64,000 bases of DNA from Porpolomopsis calyptriformis (taxonomy: Eukaryota; Basidiomycota; Agaricomycetes; Agaricales; Hygrophoraceae), in contig OX621168.1 of the NCBI GenBank assembly GCA_951640195.1, forward strand, positions 1,922,001 to 1,986,000, read 5' to 3'. Positions 21,844-32,037 of the stretch are shown piece by piece. A program made the translations under genes and the position numbers. The stretch's first letter is position 1. Each line of letters opens with the position of its first letter. Under the pieces are notes generated by a model. The model did not search any database and had not been told where the DNA came from. It saw nothing but the letters and a program-made list of their open reading frames with translations.

Positions 21844-22770
21844 ATGGCCGCCCCCGTCTCTAGCAAGATCAAGCTCGCCGAACCTAGCGCGTTCAATGGC
21901 GATCCCAAGACCTACAGAGATTGGTACCGACAAGTCGTCATTTTCCTCGCTGGCCGTGGCATCACCGACAAGACCGAACGCGCCCTCGTCACCCTTTCTT
22001 ACATGAAAGAAGGGACCGCCGCCATCTGGGCTCAACAATTCGTCGATGATTTCCTTGATCAGACCGACGCCCAGGGCAACGCTGTCATCTTTCCTGATTG
22101 GGCTGACTTCAAGCTCGGTCTCGACAGAGCTTTCACGGATACTGCTTCAGAGCAACGCGCACGAGAAGAAATCGAGACCATGACGCAAGGGTCATCGCTT
22201 ATCGTGGAATACCTCGTCAGGTACGAGATGAAGGCAAAACTCGCTGGCCTCAGCCAGGATAAAGAAAAAATTCGAATTTTCGAAAAGAACATCCACCGCG
22301 ACATCGTTCGCCAATTATACCTTAACCCTCCCCTCCCCACCGTATGGGCCGACTACGTCGAGAAGGCCGTAGCCATCGGACAGCTCCACGAGCGTTACCG
22401 ACAACAGGAACAAGCTCGTCGCCCGACCGCTCCCACCTCGCGATTTGTACCCAGAACCTTCCCCCGTCCTCAGGCTCACCCTGCCGAAGACCGCCGCGTC
22501 CCCACCGGAATCATTCATGGCGGACAAGGTAAGCCCATGGACGTGGACAGGACCCGTCAGGCCCACCGTTGTTTCAACTGTGGAGAGTTAGGCCACTTCC
22601 GCCGAGATTGTCCCAAAGAGAAGGCCGTCGTGAACGTCCGCGCCCTCTTTTACGACATGACCACGTCGGAATTAAACGAACTGAAGAACCTCCTTTCCGA
22701 AGAGGAGCACAGTTCAACGAACGAAACCCCCGCCCTGGACGAAGAATCGGATTTTGTAGACGGTCGATGA
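21844..22770 (+). CDS. Element B gag
   Basis: A 308-aa capsid/nucleocapsid protein starting MAAPVSSKIKLAEPSAFNGD, with the retrotransposon gag block YRDWYRQVVIFLAGRG and AIWAQQFVDDFLDQTD. It ends in one zinc knuckle CFNCGELGHFRRDC (C-x2-C-x4-H-x4-C). The stop codon overlaps the pol ATG (ATGA at 22767-22770). An earlier non-ATG extension is possible because the frame is open upstream to about 21212. Confidence 0.9.
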   Translation: MAAPVSSKIKLAEPSAFNGDPKTYRDWYRQVVIFLAGRGITDKTERALVTLSYMKEGTAAIWAQQFVDDFLDQTDAQGNAVIFPDWADFKLGLDRAFTDTASEQRAREEIETMTQGSSLIVEYLVRYEMKAKLAGLSQDKEKIRIFEKNIHRDIVRQLYLNPPLPTVWADYVEKAVAIGQLHERYRQQEQARRPTAPTSRFVPRTFPRPQAHPAEDRRVPTGIIHGGQGKPMDVDRTRQAHRCFNCGELGHFRRDCPKEKAVVNVRALFYDMTTSELNELKNLLSEEEHSSTNETPALDEESDFVDGR

Positions 22771-25700
22771 AGATGCGTTCCCTTCATTCGACTGGTAGTT
22801 GCCTGCTTTGGCACAACATTGTTTCGGACGTTTCTCCTTTACTTATGACAACGGCATGTACAGTACCGACTATACCCGAACCCAATACCCCCGTTGTTGC
22901 TCTCTCTCCGAAACCTGTTTCGTCAGACGCATGCATTGAACGCCCCGAAATCCCCACTCCCGAACCATTGTCTCTTTCTGTCGATCCGATCGACGTCAAC
23001 TCTCTTTTAACACCCTTAGATTTAGTCAATGCCATTAAAAGCGACGCTAATTCCGCGATTTCCATTCTTCAACACTGGTCGCATCCCGCACGCTCGCGAG
23101 AGATGATACAATCCACTGTCGATGAAATCACCGCCCTCACCCCAGAAAATGCCATCCAAGCCCTGAACGAGCTCAAACAACCTCATGTCTTCGTTCGCGG
23201 CTCTCAAGGAAATCAACTCGTCCTCAAAGCCCATCTCGTCACCTTGGACGATCGTACGGAGCACACTGCCACCGCTCTCGTCGACAGCGGATGCGAAGGC
23301 TCCTGTATCGATGTCAAGTACGTCCGAGATCATGACCTCCACACGACTCCTCTCGCTCGACCCGTCCGAGTACACAACGCCGATGGACAGCCCAATACCG
23401 AAGGCCCCATCACGGACATGGTCACTCTCGAGCTACGGATCGGAACCCACGTGGAAAGGATCAGCTTTGGCGTAACCAACCTCGGCAAAGGACAAATTTT
23501 CCTTGGGCACGACTGGCTCAGAACCCATAACCCCTCTATGGACTGGAAGACCGGCACTCTCGATTTCAACCGATGTCCACCGGATTGTCATCCCTCCGTG
23601 GATTCTTCCGACATCAACAACCTCACTCTGGAGGACGACGATCGTCTCCTCATGATCGACCTCACTCCTGCCATCCGGATCCGGTTGATGACCAAGTCGC
23701 AAGAACTCGCGATCAAAGCTGCCGAAGCTCAGAGGAAGGACCGCGACTGGAAGGACATCGTCCCTGACTATCTTCACGAGTTTCAAGACGTTTTCACCAA
23801 GAAGGACTTCGACGAGTTACCACCATCTCGTCCTTGGGACCACGCGATCGAATTGCTCCCCGGGACCGGCGAGAAGCTCGATTGCAAGGTCTATCCCCTT
23901 AGCGTGGAGGAACGTTCACAACTTGATGACTTCCTTGAAGAAAATCTCCGAACCGGACGAATCCGCCCTTCCATCTCCCCTATCGCCTCCCCCTTCTTCT
24001 TCATCAAGAAGAAAGATGGTCGATTGCGCCCGATCCAGGACTACCGCAAATTGAACGATTTGACCGTCAAGAATCGCTACCCACTCCCCTTGATCACCGA
24101 ACTTATCGACACCCTTCAGAACGCCCGTTATTTCACCAAACTGGACATTCGTTGGGGTTACAACAACGTTCGCATCAAGGAAGGCGACGAACACAAAGCC
24201 GCGTTCAGAACCAATCGTGGCTTGTTCGAACCTCTGGTCATGTTCTTTGGGCTCACGAACTCGCCTGCCACTTTCCAGACGATGATGAACGATATTTTCC
24301 ACGTTCAGATCCACCAAGGTCACGTACTGATCTACATCGACGACATACTGATCTTTGACAAGGATCTCGAAACGCACCATCGGCACGTTCACGAAGTCAT
24401 GTCCCTACTTCGTAAACACAAACTTTATCTCAAGCCCGACAAATGCGAATTCGATCAAAAGCAAGTGGAATACCTCGGAGTCATTGTCTCGGAAGGCCAA
24501 GTCAAGATGGATCCGATCAAGGTCCAAGGTATCACCGATTGGCCGATTCCGATCTGCAAACGCGATGTTCAATCTTTCCTCGGATTCTGCAACTTCTACC
24601 GCCGCTTCATCCACCATTTCGCCGGTATTGCCCGCCCTCTTAATGTCTTGACTGGTAACACTCCTTTCGAATGGACTGATCAATGCCAGGACGCTTTCGA
24701 CGTCCTCAAGTCTATCATTACTTCTGCTCCCGTTCTTTCTATCGCTAACGATTACGACTTACTCCGCGTCGAGACTGACGCTTCGGAATACGCTTTGGGC
24801 GCTATACTCTCGCAAAAACAAGAAAACATTTGGGAGCCCATTGGATTCCTCTCGAAGTCCTTCAGTCCCGCGGAACGAAATTACCAAGTTTACGATCGCG
24901 AGCTTCTCGCAATAATGGCCGCTCTCCAAGAGTTCCGCAAGCATCTGTTGTCCGCAAGACAAGTCTTTGAGGTTTGGACTGACCACGCCAACCTCCAGTA
25001 CTTCAAGAAGCCGCAGAAGCTCAACAGACGTCAAGCTCGTTGGCTCACGGAGTTGCAAGATTTTCATTTCACCCTTCATCATGTCGCTGGTAAGGCCAAT
25101 TCGAAGGCTGACATCCTGTCGAGGCGACCAGGATTTGGAAGGGGGGTGGACGATAATGACGACACGATTCTTTTGCCCGACTCTCTTTTTTCTGTCAGTT
25201 CTCACCCTATCGTAGACCTCCGACCGGTTCAACTCGATGTCGAACCCGACCACCTTCACTTACGTATCAAGAATTCCTACCGGAACCAGGAAGATTCCGT
25301 CACACTCCTTCAGAAAAACCAAAAAAACGATTGGAAGACTCGAGACGACGGTATCCTCACCTTCAACGATCGGATTTACGTCTCTGTCGATAAACCCCTC
25401 CGTGGCGAGATTATCTCTCGGTACCATGACAATCCCTTGTCCGGACATTACGGTCCCTTCAAGACCACTGAAGTCCTTTGTCGTGACTACTGGTGGCCCA
25501 CCATTCGTCGAGATGTGAAACAGTACATCTCCGGCTGTGAGACTTGCCAACGCACCAAGGCCTCTCGTCTACCCACGAAGACCCCGCTTCACCCATTCGA
25601 TCCCCCCACTCGTCCTTGGGATACGATCACCGTCGACCTCGTAGGACCGATTCCCGAGTGTCAGGGCTACAACGCCGTCTTGACCATCGTCGACACCTTC

Positions 25701-26675
25701 TCGAAAGCCGTCAAGTTCGAGGCTACTCACATCGAGCTCAATTCAGAAGGCTTCGCGAAGATCATTCGAGATCGCATCATCCGAGATCACGGAATCCCAC
25801 GACGAATCATTCACGATCGCAATCCACGATTCGTATCCAAGTACATGACCGACCTCTTCCGCCTCTTAGGCACAACGCAAAACGTTTCCACCGCTTACCA
25901 CCCTCAGACTGATGGCCAGTCCGAACGAATGAACCAGACTCTCGAGCAATATCTACGAGTCTTCGTCAATCATCGTCAGGACAATTGGAAGGAATGGTTG
26001 GCATTAGCGGAGTTCTCATACAATAACTCCATCCACGCTGCCACTACCCAAACCCCCTTCTACGTCAATTACGGTCAGCACCCTTGGTCTGGAAACGATA
26101 CCCGAAGAGAAGTCCGAAACGAGTCCGCCACCCAATTCGCAGAACGAATGAAGCGAGTCCGTCAGGAAACCGAGTCCGCCCTCAGGCAGGCCAACGAACA
26201 AATGAAGGCTAGTCACGATAAGCGATCCCGACCTATTCAGGAGTACGTCCCGGGAGATAAGGTCTGGCTCGCCGCCACGAACATCAAGACCAATCGTGCA
26301 ATGAAGAAGCTCGACAACAAACGCTTCGGACCCTTCAAGGTCATCGAGAAAATTGGTCGTTCCGCCTACCGACTCGAACTCCCCCACGAATGGATGGGTT
26401 TACACCCGGTCTTCAACGAGTCCTATCTGTCCCCATACCGACATTCTTCCTTTCCCAATCAAAAGGCTCCTCCTCCCCCTCCTCCCCTACAAGTGAACGA
26501 CGAAACCGAGTACGTCGTCGAGAAAATTCTGGATTCCCGAATCCATCGAAAGCAGCTCCAATACCTGGTACATTGGGAAGGCTACACCAACGAAGAGAAT
26601 ACCTGGCAACCTGCATCCGATGTCGCACATGCCCAAGAGCTAGTCGATGAGTTCCACGCTCTGAACCCGAAATGA
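22767..26675 (+). CDS. Element B pol polyprotein (PR-RT-RH-IN-chromodomain)
   Basis: 1302 aa, in the -1 frame relative to gag, with an ATG overlapping the gag stop. The protease has ALVDSGCEGSCIDV (DSG catalytic motif). RT has RPIQDYRKLNDLTVKNRYPL, FFGLTNSPATFQ and VLIYIDDILIF (YIDD). RNase H has RVETDASEYALGAILSQK and YDRELLAIMAALQEFR. The integrase has the HHCC zinc domain (HYGPFKTTEVLCRDYWWP, then CETCQRTK) and the D,D-E core (TVDLVGP, HDRNPRFVSKY, TDGQSERMNQTLEQYLR). A GPF module follows (RFGPFKVIEKIGRSAYRL), and the C-terminal chromodomain is YVVEKILDSRIHRKQLQY with LVHWEGYTNEENTW. All catalytic residues looked for are present and there is no internal stop. Confidence 0.95.
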   Translation: MKMRSLHSTGSCLLWHNIVSDVSPLLMTTACTVPTIPEPNTPVVALSPKPVSSDACIERPEIPTPEPLSLSVDPIDVNSLLTPLDLVNAIKSDANSAISILQHWSHPARSREMIQSTVDEITALTPENAIQALNELKQPHVFVRGSQGNQLVLKAHLVTLDDRTEHTATALVDSGCEGSCIDVKYVRDHDLHTTPLARPVRVHNADGQPNTEGPITDMVTLELRIGTHVERISFGVTNLGKGQIFLGHDWLRTHNPSMDWKTGTLDFNRCPPDCHPSVDSSDINNLTLEDDDRLLMIDLTPAIRIRLMTKSQELAIKAAEAQRKDRDWKDIVPDYLHEFQDVFTKKDFDELPPSRPWDHAIELLPGTGEKLDCKVYPLSVEERSQLDDFLEENLRTGRIRPSISPIASPFFFIKKKDGRLRPIQDYRKLNDLTVKNRYPLPLITELIDTLQNARYFTKLDIRWGYNNVRIKEGDEHKAAFRTNRGLFEPLVMFFGLTNSPATFQTMMNDIFHVQIHQGHVLIYIDDILIFDKDLETHHRHVHEVMSLLRKHKLYLKPDKCEFDQKQVEYLGVIVSEGQVKMDPIKVQGITDWPIPICKRDVQSFLGFCNFYRRFIHHFAGIARPLNVLTGNTPFEWTDQCQDAFDVLKSIITSAPVLSIANDYDLLRVETDASEYALGAILSQKQENIWEPIGFLSKSFSPAERNYQVYDRELLAIMAALQEFRKHLLSARQVFEVWTDHANLQYFKKPQKLNRRQARWLTELQDFHFTLHHVAGKANSKADILSRRPGFGRGVDDNDDTILLPDSLFSVSSHPIVDLRPVQLDVEPDHLHLRIKNSYRNQEDSVTLLQKNQKNDWKTRDDGILTFNDRIYVSVDKPLRGEIISRYHDNPLSGHYGPFKTTEVLCRDYWWPTIRRDVKQYISGCETCQRTKASRLPTKTPLHPFDPPTRPWDTITVDLVGPIPECQGYNAVLTIVDTFSKAVKFEATHIELNSEGFAKIIRDRIIRDHGIPRRIIHDRNPRFVSKYMTDLFRLLGTTQNVSTAYHPQTDGQSERMNQTLEQYLRVFVNHRQDNWKEWLALAEFSYNNSIHAATTQTPFYVNYGQHPWSGNDTRREVRNESATQFAERMKRVRQETESALRQANEQMKASHDKRSRPIQEYVPGDKVWLAATNIKTNRAMKKLDNKRFGPFKVIEKIGRSAYRLELPHEWMGLHPVFNESYLSPYRHSSFPNQKAPPPPPPLQVNDETEYVVEKILDSRIHRKQLQYLVHWEGYTNEENTWQPASDVAHAQELVDEFHALNPK

Positions 26676-26708
26676 CCAGCCCCGAGGCTTCAAATCCGCG
26701 TCATTCGC

Positions 26709-27119
26709 ATGGACGACTTCTTTGGCATCGATGATCGCCTTTACGACCCGATTACGGATTCGTACGGCGAAGGCTACAAACCGCCAACGATATCCGACAA
26801 CATCGATGTCATCGTCCCTCTTACGCCCGTCGAAGTCGATCGCGCCCTAGACTCTGATTTCGACATCTCTATTCTCTTTCCCCACCTCCCCACACACGTA
26901 CGACGAGTCTGGATCTACGAGGAAGGCCCAGTCAACGCGGTCACCCTCGTTGCACGACTGGACAGCCGTGGCCAAGTACTCCGTCTGTACCAGCTAACGC
27001 TCCCTCTTTCGGCCGTGGATATCCAACGACGATACGGCCATTACCTCCCCGCTATTCCCTGTTACGCGCCTCGCTGGCTATTACGAGACTGCTCAAGACA
27101 TCTCCAACGCCTACGTTGA
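26709..27119 (+). CDS. Element B third ORF, 136 aa, unknown
   Basis: Starts 34 nt after pol with MDDFFGIDDRLYDPITDSYG and ends 33 nt before the 3' LTR. The sequence is varied and not repetitive: acidic N-terminus, then VEVDRALDSDFDISILFPHL, a VRRVWIYEEGPVNAVTLVAR strand-rich section and a basic end RWLLRDCSRHLQRLR. There is no signal peptide or membrane helix, so it is not a classical env. No family recognised. Position and strand suggest it is part of the element transcript. Confidence 0.65.
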   Translation: MDDFFGIDDRLYDPITDSYGEGYKPPTISDNIDVIVPLTPVEVDRALDSDFDISILFPHLPTHVRRVWIYEEGPVNAVTLVARLDSRGQVLRLYQLTLPLSAVDIQRRYGHYLPAIPCYAPRWLLRDCSRHLQRLR

Positions 27120-27139
27120 ATTCGCGCGGACGCGATTCT

Positions 27140-27152
27140 GAAGGGAGAGTGA
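27140..27152 (+). promoter_or_regulatory. Polypurine tract of element B
   Basis: GAAGGGAGAGTGA abuts the 3' LTR start TGTTACG, the expected place for plus-strand priming. Confidence 0.75.
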
Positions 27153-27589
27153 TGTTACGATGCGTTCATTCGTTTTCATTTTATCTTATCTTATCACGAC
27201 TTATCTAATCTTATCTCACTCATTCACCACCTTCCTTATCTTATCATTTCCTTCTTGTCACTTGTGACCGTGATTGTCACATCTGTGACCGTCACGCACG
27301 AGCGACTTCCGCCATTGGTCGGCAATGACGCCATCCGCAGTTGCGCAGCCATCCGCAGCAGCTCAGTCATCCGCAGTTGCGCAGCCCTCCGCAGCAGCTC
27401 AGTCAGCCGTTCCATGGATCACCGTTGAGTCGTAGGATTCAAACTCAGAACATAGATAAATAGCGTAGCTAGAGTTTGTATCCTTAGTTTCGATCTCAAC
27501 ATAGACACCCCACCCTTGTCATTCGACTAGGATCTCTGTTCTATCCGTTGACCCCTAGAAGCCGACCGAAAGATCACTGCGCCTTAACA
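27153..27589 (+). repeat. 3' LTR of element B
   Basis: 437 bp, 436 positions identical to 20254-20690 by eye. Followed by the CTCAG duplication. Confidence 0.95.
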
Positions 27590-27594
27590 CTCAG

Positions 27595-30090
27595 TCTATG
27601 GTTCGGTAGCGGGGGGTATAGGTTGTAGGAGTCCTGTCGGCTTTGAAGGATAATTCTTGTTCTGTTGGCAAGCAGGACAGGATCGTACATAGTTGATAAC
27701 GTCTTGAGAGACGCCATCCCAAACAAAGTTTCGGAGCACCAGCTCCTTCGTCTTCTCAATGCCAGGGTGTCCAGCATGGGGGTAGGCGTGGGACAGTCGT
27801 ATTATGTCTGTGCGCAAAGATACTTCCTCCGGCACCACAATTCGACCTTCAACATCGCGAACCAACCCATCGGCTTGGTCCCAAAACAGTGAGGCATCCT
27901 CGATTTTCTGTGAGATTTTGTTCGATATTGGTAGCTTGAAGCGTAATCTTGTGAAAAAGTCCGGTTCTGAAAGTTTGACGATCGAATTGATCCAATGTTC
28001 ATCTGCGATTAAAATCTCGTCTTCCACCTCGCCTTTACCCTCGTCGAAATAATCCGGGCGCCTGGATAACCCATCGGCCTTGTTCTTTCTCCCTGGGATG
28101 TACTCGATCTTATACTCGTATCTTGATAAGATTTCTGACCAACGAGCACGTCGTCCAAACAATACGCGAGCAGTACTGAAATACTTGAGGGCGAGACTGT
28201 CGGTACGGATCAGAAGGTCGTGTCGCGAACCTTCCAAAAGATGTCGCCATGCTTTAAGACAGTCTATTATCGCCAGAAGCTCAGCGTCGTGAGTCGGATA
28301 TTTCTTTTCAGCAGGGGTTAAAGATCTTGAATGAAAGCCTACGGGTTTCCATTCGTTTTCGTGTAGTTGAGACAGTATTCCTCCTAAGGCAAAACCAGAG
28401 GCGTCAGTCTCTAGGCAGTATGGTAGGTCTTGATCCGGTATTTCGAGGACAGGGGCATTCGTGAGGGAGTGTTTCAACTGATCAAAGGCGTGTTGTCGTT
28501 TGGAGGTCCATTCCCATGTGGTATCTTTGCGGAGTAACTGGTTGAGTGGTTGGGCGATCTTTGAGAAGTCCTTGATATATTTTCTCCAGAAATTTGCGCT
28601 TCCGAGAAAGGATTGGAGTTGTTTGACGGTTCGAGGTTCGGGCCATTCGGCTATGGCTTTGACCTTCTTGGGATTGGTTCCAATATGACCTTTCGTTAAG
28701 GTCATTCCCAGATAGATCACCTCTTCTTTCTTGAATTGACATTTGACGGGTTTACAGGAGAGCTTGTTCTTCTTCATGATATCAAGGGTCTTGAACGTCC
28801 AGTAACGCAATTCTTCTAGATCATCTCCGCAGATGAGAACGTCATCAATATAGATAAAAACACAACCTGATTTTAACACTTCAGCAAATCGCGTGTCGAT
28901 CATCCGTTGGAACGTAGCTGGAGAATTCCGTAGACCAAAGAACATCACTCTTGGAACATAGAGTCCCTTGACCGTATTGAAAGCAGCTTTCCATTCGTCG
29001 CCTTCTTTGATCCGAATGTTGTTAAATCCCCATCGGATATCCACGACTGTGAATAGCGCAGCAGATCGTAATTTGGGTTGCTGAACGATTTGATGGAGAA
29101 GTGGTAGAGGATATCGGTCAGGTACGGTGAAGTGGTTCAGATAACGATAGTCTTCGATTGGTCTGTATCCAGCGTCTTGTCCTTTCGCGTTGATTTCTTC
29201 AGCTTTCTTGCTTAGGAAGAAGGGGGCGGCTTGAGGTGAGGTTCCTTTGAATATTCGTCCAGTGGCCACGTTTTCTTCCAAAAACTTCTCTAGGAAGTCT
29301 ATCTCTCGAGGGGACATCGGATAAGTCTTGTCATTCTGAGGTACGAAGCTATCTTTGAGATCAATGACGTGATCAAATTCAGAATGAGGTGGAAGGCAAT
29401 CGAAGGACTCCTTGGCAAAGACACTAGCATAGTCTTTCCAATAGACCTCCGGTATAAACTTTCGCATATCTTCCTCCACCGTGCTGGCTCTAGACTCATC
29501 CGATTTTGAAATACTTGTTATCGCCAGCGAGACCGATTCTACCACAGAGGGCTCTGCTTCACCACTACAATACCGATGGGAAATCTCTTTGCCTCCGAGA
29601 GCCAGTGTTGAACTCTCCCAGTCGATACTAGGGTTTTGAGCTCTGAGCCATGGGTAGCTGAGGATTATATCAAACTTGGATCCGAGGTCGGTCACTTCCA
29701 AACGGATCCTTTCAATGTGTCCACCTGGAGCTTCTATCCAGACATCTGTGTCAAAAACGATCGGGCCTCCTCGGTTCTCTGACCCATCGGCATTCCGTAC
29801 GGGGATTGGGGTTTCCAAATCCTGAAGAGTAAATTCGTGACGAGTTGCGAAATTCTCGTCCATAAAGTTCCCAGAAGCTCCACTATCAATAAGACACATG
29901 GCGGGGACACGTCGGCCACTGTCTGAAGCTTTGATCCAAACGTCCATCGTCAGTCCTGAGTCGCCCTTTTCGATAGTACTGAGAGTTCGAAATAAATTGC
30001 AAAGAGCAATGGTACATTGAGTGGTATGGTCCGCAACGTTGAGCGCATCGTTCGAACCTTTCAAAAACCCTAGGCCTTCAAGTCCGCTGC
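27595..30090 (-). pseudogene. Element A pol, 5' part: protease, RT, RNase H, integrase zinc domain
   Basis: A long frame in the -1 register relative to gag, open across the gag stop (LEGLGFLKGSNDALNV). The protease has CLIDSGASGNFMDENF. RT has RPIEDYRYLNHFTVPDRYPL, FFGLRNSPATFQRM and VFIYIDDVLICGDD (YIDD). RNase H has CLETDASGFALGGILSQL and THDAELLAIIDCLKAWR. The integrase zinc domain has HAYPHAGHPGIEKT and CPACQQNK. It ends at a TAG (27597-27599) where related integrases usually have Trp (PW.EITVDL); four bases later element B is inserted. Past B the frame continues at 20253. The gene is therefore split and carries its own stop. Confidence 0.9.
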
Positions 30091-31452
30091 CAACCTCTTC
30101 TTCCGATCATCCGACCAATTACGTATACCAGATTTCGCCATGTCCAACGGAGTTTCGCTCGTTGCCAGTGTAGCGGGCGAGCTGACATTCTCCACGTGGG
30201 ACTCAGTGGCAATGACACGTATGTCTCTGCCTCGTCCTCGTCCTCGTCCTCTGTAACCTCCTCTACCTCGAAAGTATCCTCCTCGGCGTGAGGAAGAGGT
30301 ATCGGGTAAATTCTTCGCATCACCAGTGATTCAATTCGGGCAGGCGTTTGCGAAGTGGCCAGGTTGGCTGCAGGAGTAACAATTCCCATATGGGATCGTA
30401 TTGGCAGAAGAGGAAGGTTCCTCTCTCTTGATGATGGGGGCTGCTGTCGTTTGGCGGGTCGTCGTTGCAGCCACATACGATCCTCGTGTAGGAAAGGGGT
30501 TAGAGTATTGGGGTCGAGACGTAGAGGACTGTTTCTGCGAGGCGAGAATGTCCTTTTGGTGTTGGTAGCGTGTCGTGGCGTCCTTCCACTCTTGAAGTGT
30601 GGTAGGGACGGTGGGGAGTCAGTAAATATATTCAATGAACTCAGAATCGAGTCTAGCTTGGTAGAGATCGATGAGGGCGGCGTCGTTGAAACCGGTATCG
30701 ACCTGTAAAGCGCCGAAGCGCAGGTTATAGTCTTCAATCTTCTTTCTTCCTTGGCGGAGATTCTTGATGTCGTTACGAGCATGGGATTGTCTGTCGATTC
30801 CTTCGAATGTTGATCGGAATTGAGTTACAAAGGCGGCCCAGGTAGCAGTCAGGCCAGTCCAGTTGACAGTCCTCATGTCGTTGGTCTCCTTTTCAGACCA
30901 AGTTTGAGCCATCATGCCCTTCATGAAGGAAAGGGCAAAGGGGATTTTGTGTTCATCACGGTATGGTTTTCCCATGAAATACAGTTCGCAGCTGTTAATA
31001 AATTTGTCGACGTCTTGTTGTCGACCAGTGAACTCATCTGGTTTGGCCATCTTTATCTCGATGGTGGGAGGAGCGGCAGGGGGTTGAGGCTGAGGTCCCG
31101 GTGGGGGCTGAGCCTGAGCTTGAGTGGCAAGCTGTTGATGGAGATCTTGGATCTCTGCTGCTTGGTTCGCATTTGAAGCCTGTAGGCTGACCATCTCTCT
31201 CCGTAAGTCGTTCATGACTGCGAGGATTTCATTGAGGTTGGGAACAGGGGGGTTAGCGCGAGAACCCATTGGATCTGGTGATGGTGAAGGTGAAGGTGTT
31301 GTTAAAGGTGAAGACGGTTGGGTCGGTTGTTGGTATGGGAAGGGTTGATACCTAACAGTAGGGGGAGTGATGGGACGTTGTGAATGGGCGGCGGCGAGTA
31401 AGCGAGTTGTTTCGCTTCGGGTTCTTCCTAGAGCTTGTGTGATACTTGGCAA
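30078..31452 (-). pseudogene. Element A gag with two in-frame stops
   Basis: Starts MPSITQALGRTRSETTRLLA. A coiled-coil-like NLNEILAVMNDLRREMVSLQ is followed by the capsid block (KMAKPDEFTGRQQDVDKFIN, then LTATWAAFVTQFRSTFEGID). A TGA at 30619-30621 interrupts it. Reading on, the frame reaches a zinc knuckle CYSCSQPGHFANAC, a second TGA at 30331-30333 and an RGRGGYRGRGRGRG tract, and ends at a TAG near 30078. Both TGA codons could be former CGA codons. Confidence 0.85.
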
Positions 31453-31620
31453 AGGAGAAGCTTGACTAGCTTCCTCATTTGGATCTGGGAAGATTCGGGT
31501 CTGTGAGTAGAGCGATTGAGAAAGGGGGTTGTTCTGCTCAGAGGGGTCGTAAAAGTCCTCGTCGTCATCGTCCAGTGTTAAAGCAAGGGTGGATCAAGTA
31601 AGGGGGAGAGAGTAAGAAGG

Positions 31621-31631
31621 AAGTCTGATTC
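31621..31631 (-). promoter_or_regulatory. Self-primer binding site of element A
   Basis: On the element strand, one base after the 5' LTR, the sequence GAATCAGACTT is exactly complementary over 11 nt to AAGTCTGATTC at 31742-31732 in the same LTR. The latter starts about 34 nt downstream of the 5' end of TATATAAAC (31776-31768). The match does not extend on either side. Confidence 0.78.
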
Positions 31632-31632
31632 T

Positions 31633-32032
31633 TGTTATAAACTGGTTGCCGATGAGATGGTTTTACTTCGGAGAGCTCTGTCCCAAGACGATGATAATGT
31701 CTCAAGTCCTAGTTATTGGGTTGCTAACGAGGAATCAGACTTAAAGTCTGAGTACGACTAACTAGGAGTTTATATACTGACTACGCTACTGCGGATGAGT
31801 CAGTGTAAACACGAGGAATACATGCGACGAGTAAAGATAAGCATGATAGGGGACTCGGAGCATGTGAAGAGATGAAACATGATTGTCGGAAATGAAATAT
31901 GTCCTATCTCGGATATATGAAAAGATACGGAATTGTGGGGAATCCCTGGGGAATCCCAAGTAGAGATAAGACCTGTCCGACTAAGCAGTAATGACTAACA
32001 TAGAGAGGAAATGAAAATTTACGTCCGTGACA
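31633..32032 (-). repeat. 5' LTR of element A
   Basis: 400 bp, near-identical to 17857-18245 apart from one substitution (CG in this copy, CA in the other) and an 11-bp duplication of GGGGAATCCCT-type sequence around 31936. Confidence 0.95.
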
Positions 32033-32037
32033 CCCTC

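Larger units (their letters stand above)
20254..27589 (+). mobile_element. Ty3/chromovirus LTR retrotransposon B, young and apparently complete
   Basis: 7336 bp with two 437-bp LTRs, 5-bp target duplication CTCAG, a self-complementary primer site, gag, a 1302-aa pol, a third ORF and a purine-rich tract before the 3' LTR. By eye the LTRs differ at one position (C in the left, T in the right, near 20323). The pol frame has no stops. Chromodomain at the integrase end makes it a chromovirus. It is a good candidate for an autonomous copy, although the gag leader region is unusual. Confidence 0.95.
17857..32032 (-). mobile_element. Ty3/chromovirus LTR retrotransposon A, minus strand, interrupted by element B
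   Basis: Bounded by LTRs of 389 and 400 bp and the 5-bp duplication CCCTC. Transcribed on the minus strand: 5' LTR 32032-31633, gag, pol (protease, RT, RNase H, integrase, chromodomain), an extra ORF, then the 3' LTR 18245-17857. Without element B it is about 6.8 kb. The two LTRs differ by one substitution and an 11-bp duplication in the 5' copy, so insertion is recent. Even so, gag and pol carry five in-frame stops. The primer site complements the predicted 5' end of its own RNA, as in Tf1/sushi elements. Confidence 0.93.

Noticed and set aside
26709..27119. env gene for element B
   Set aside because: No signal peptide, transmembrane helix or furin-type site in the third ORF.
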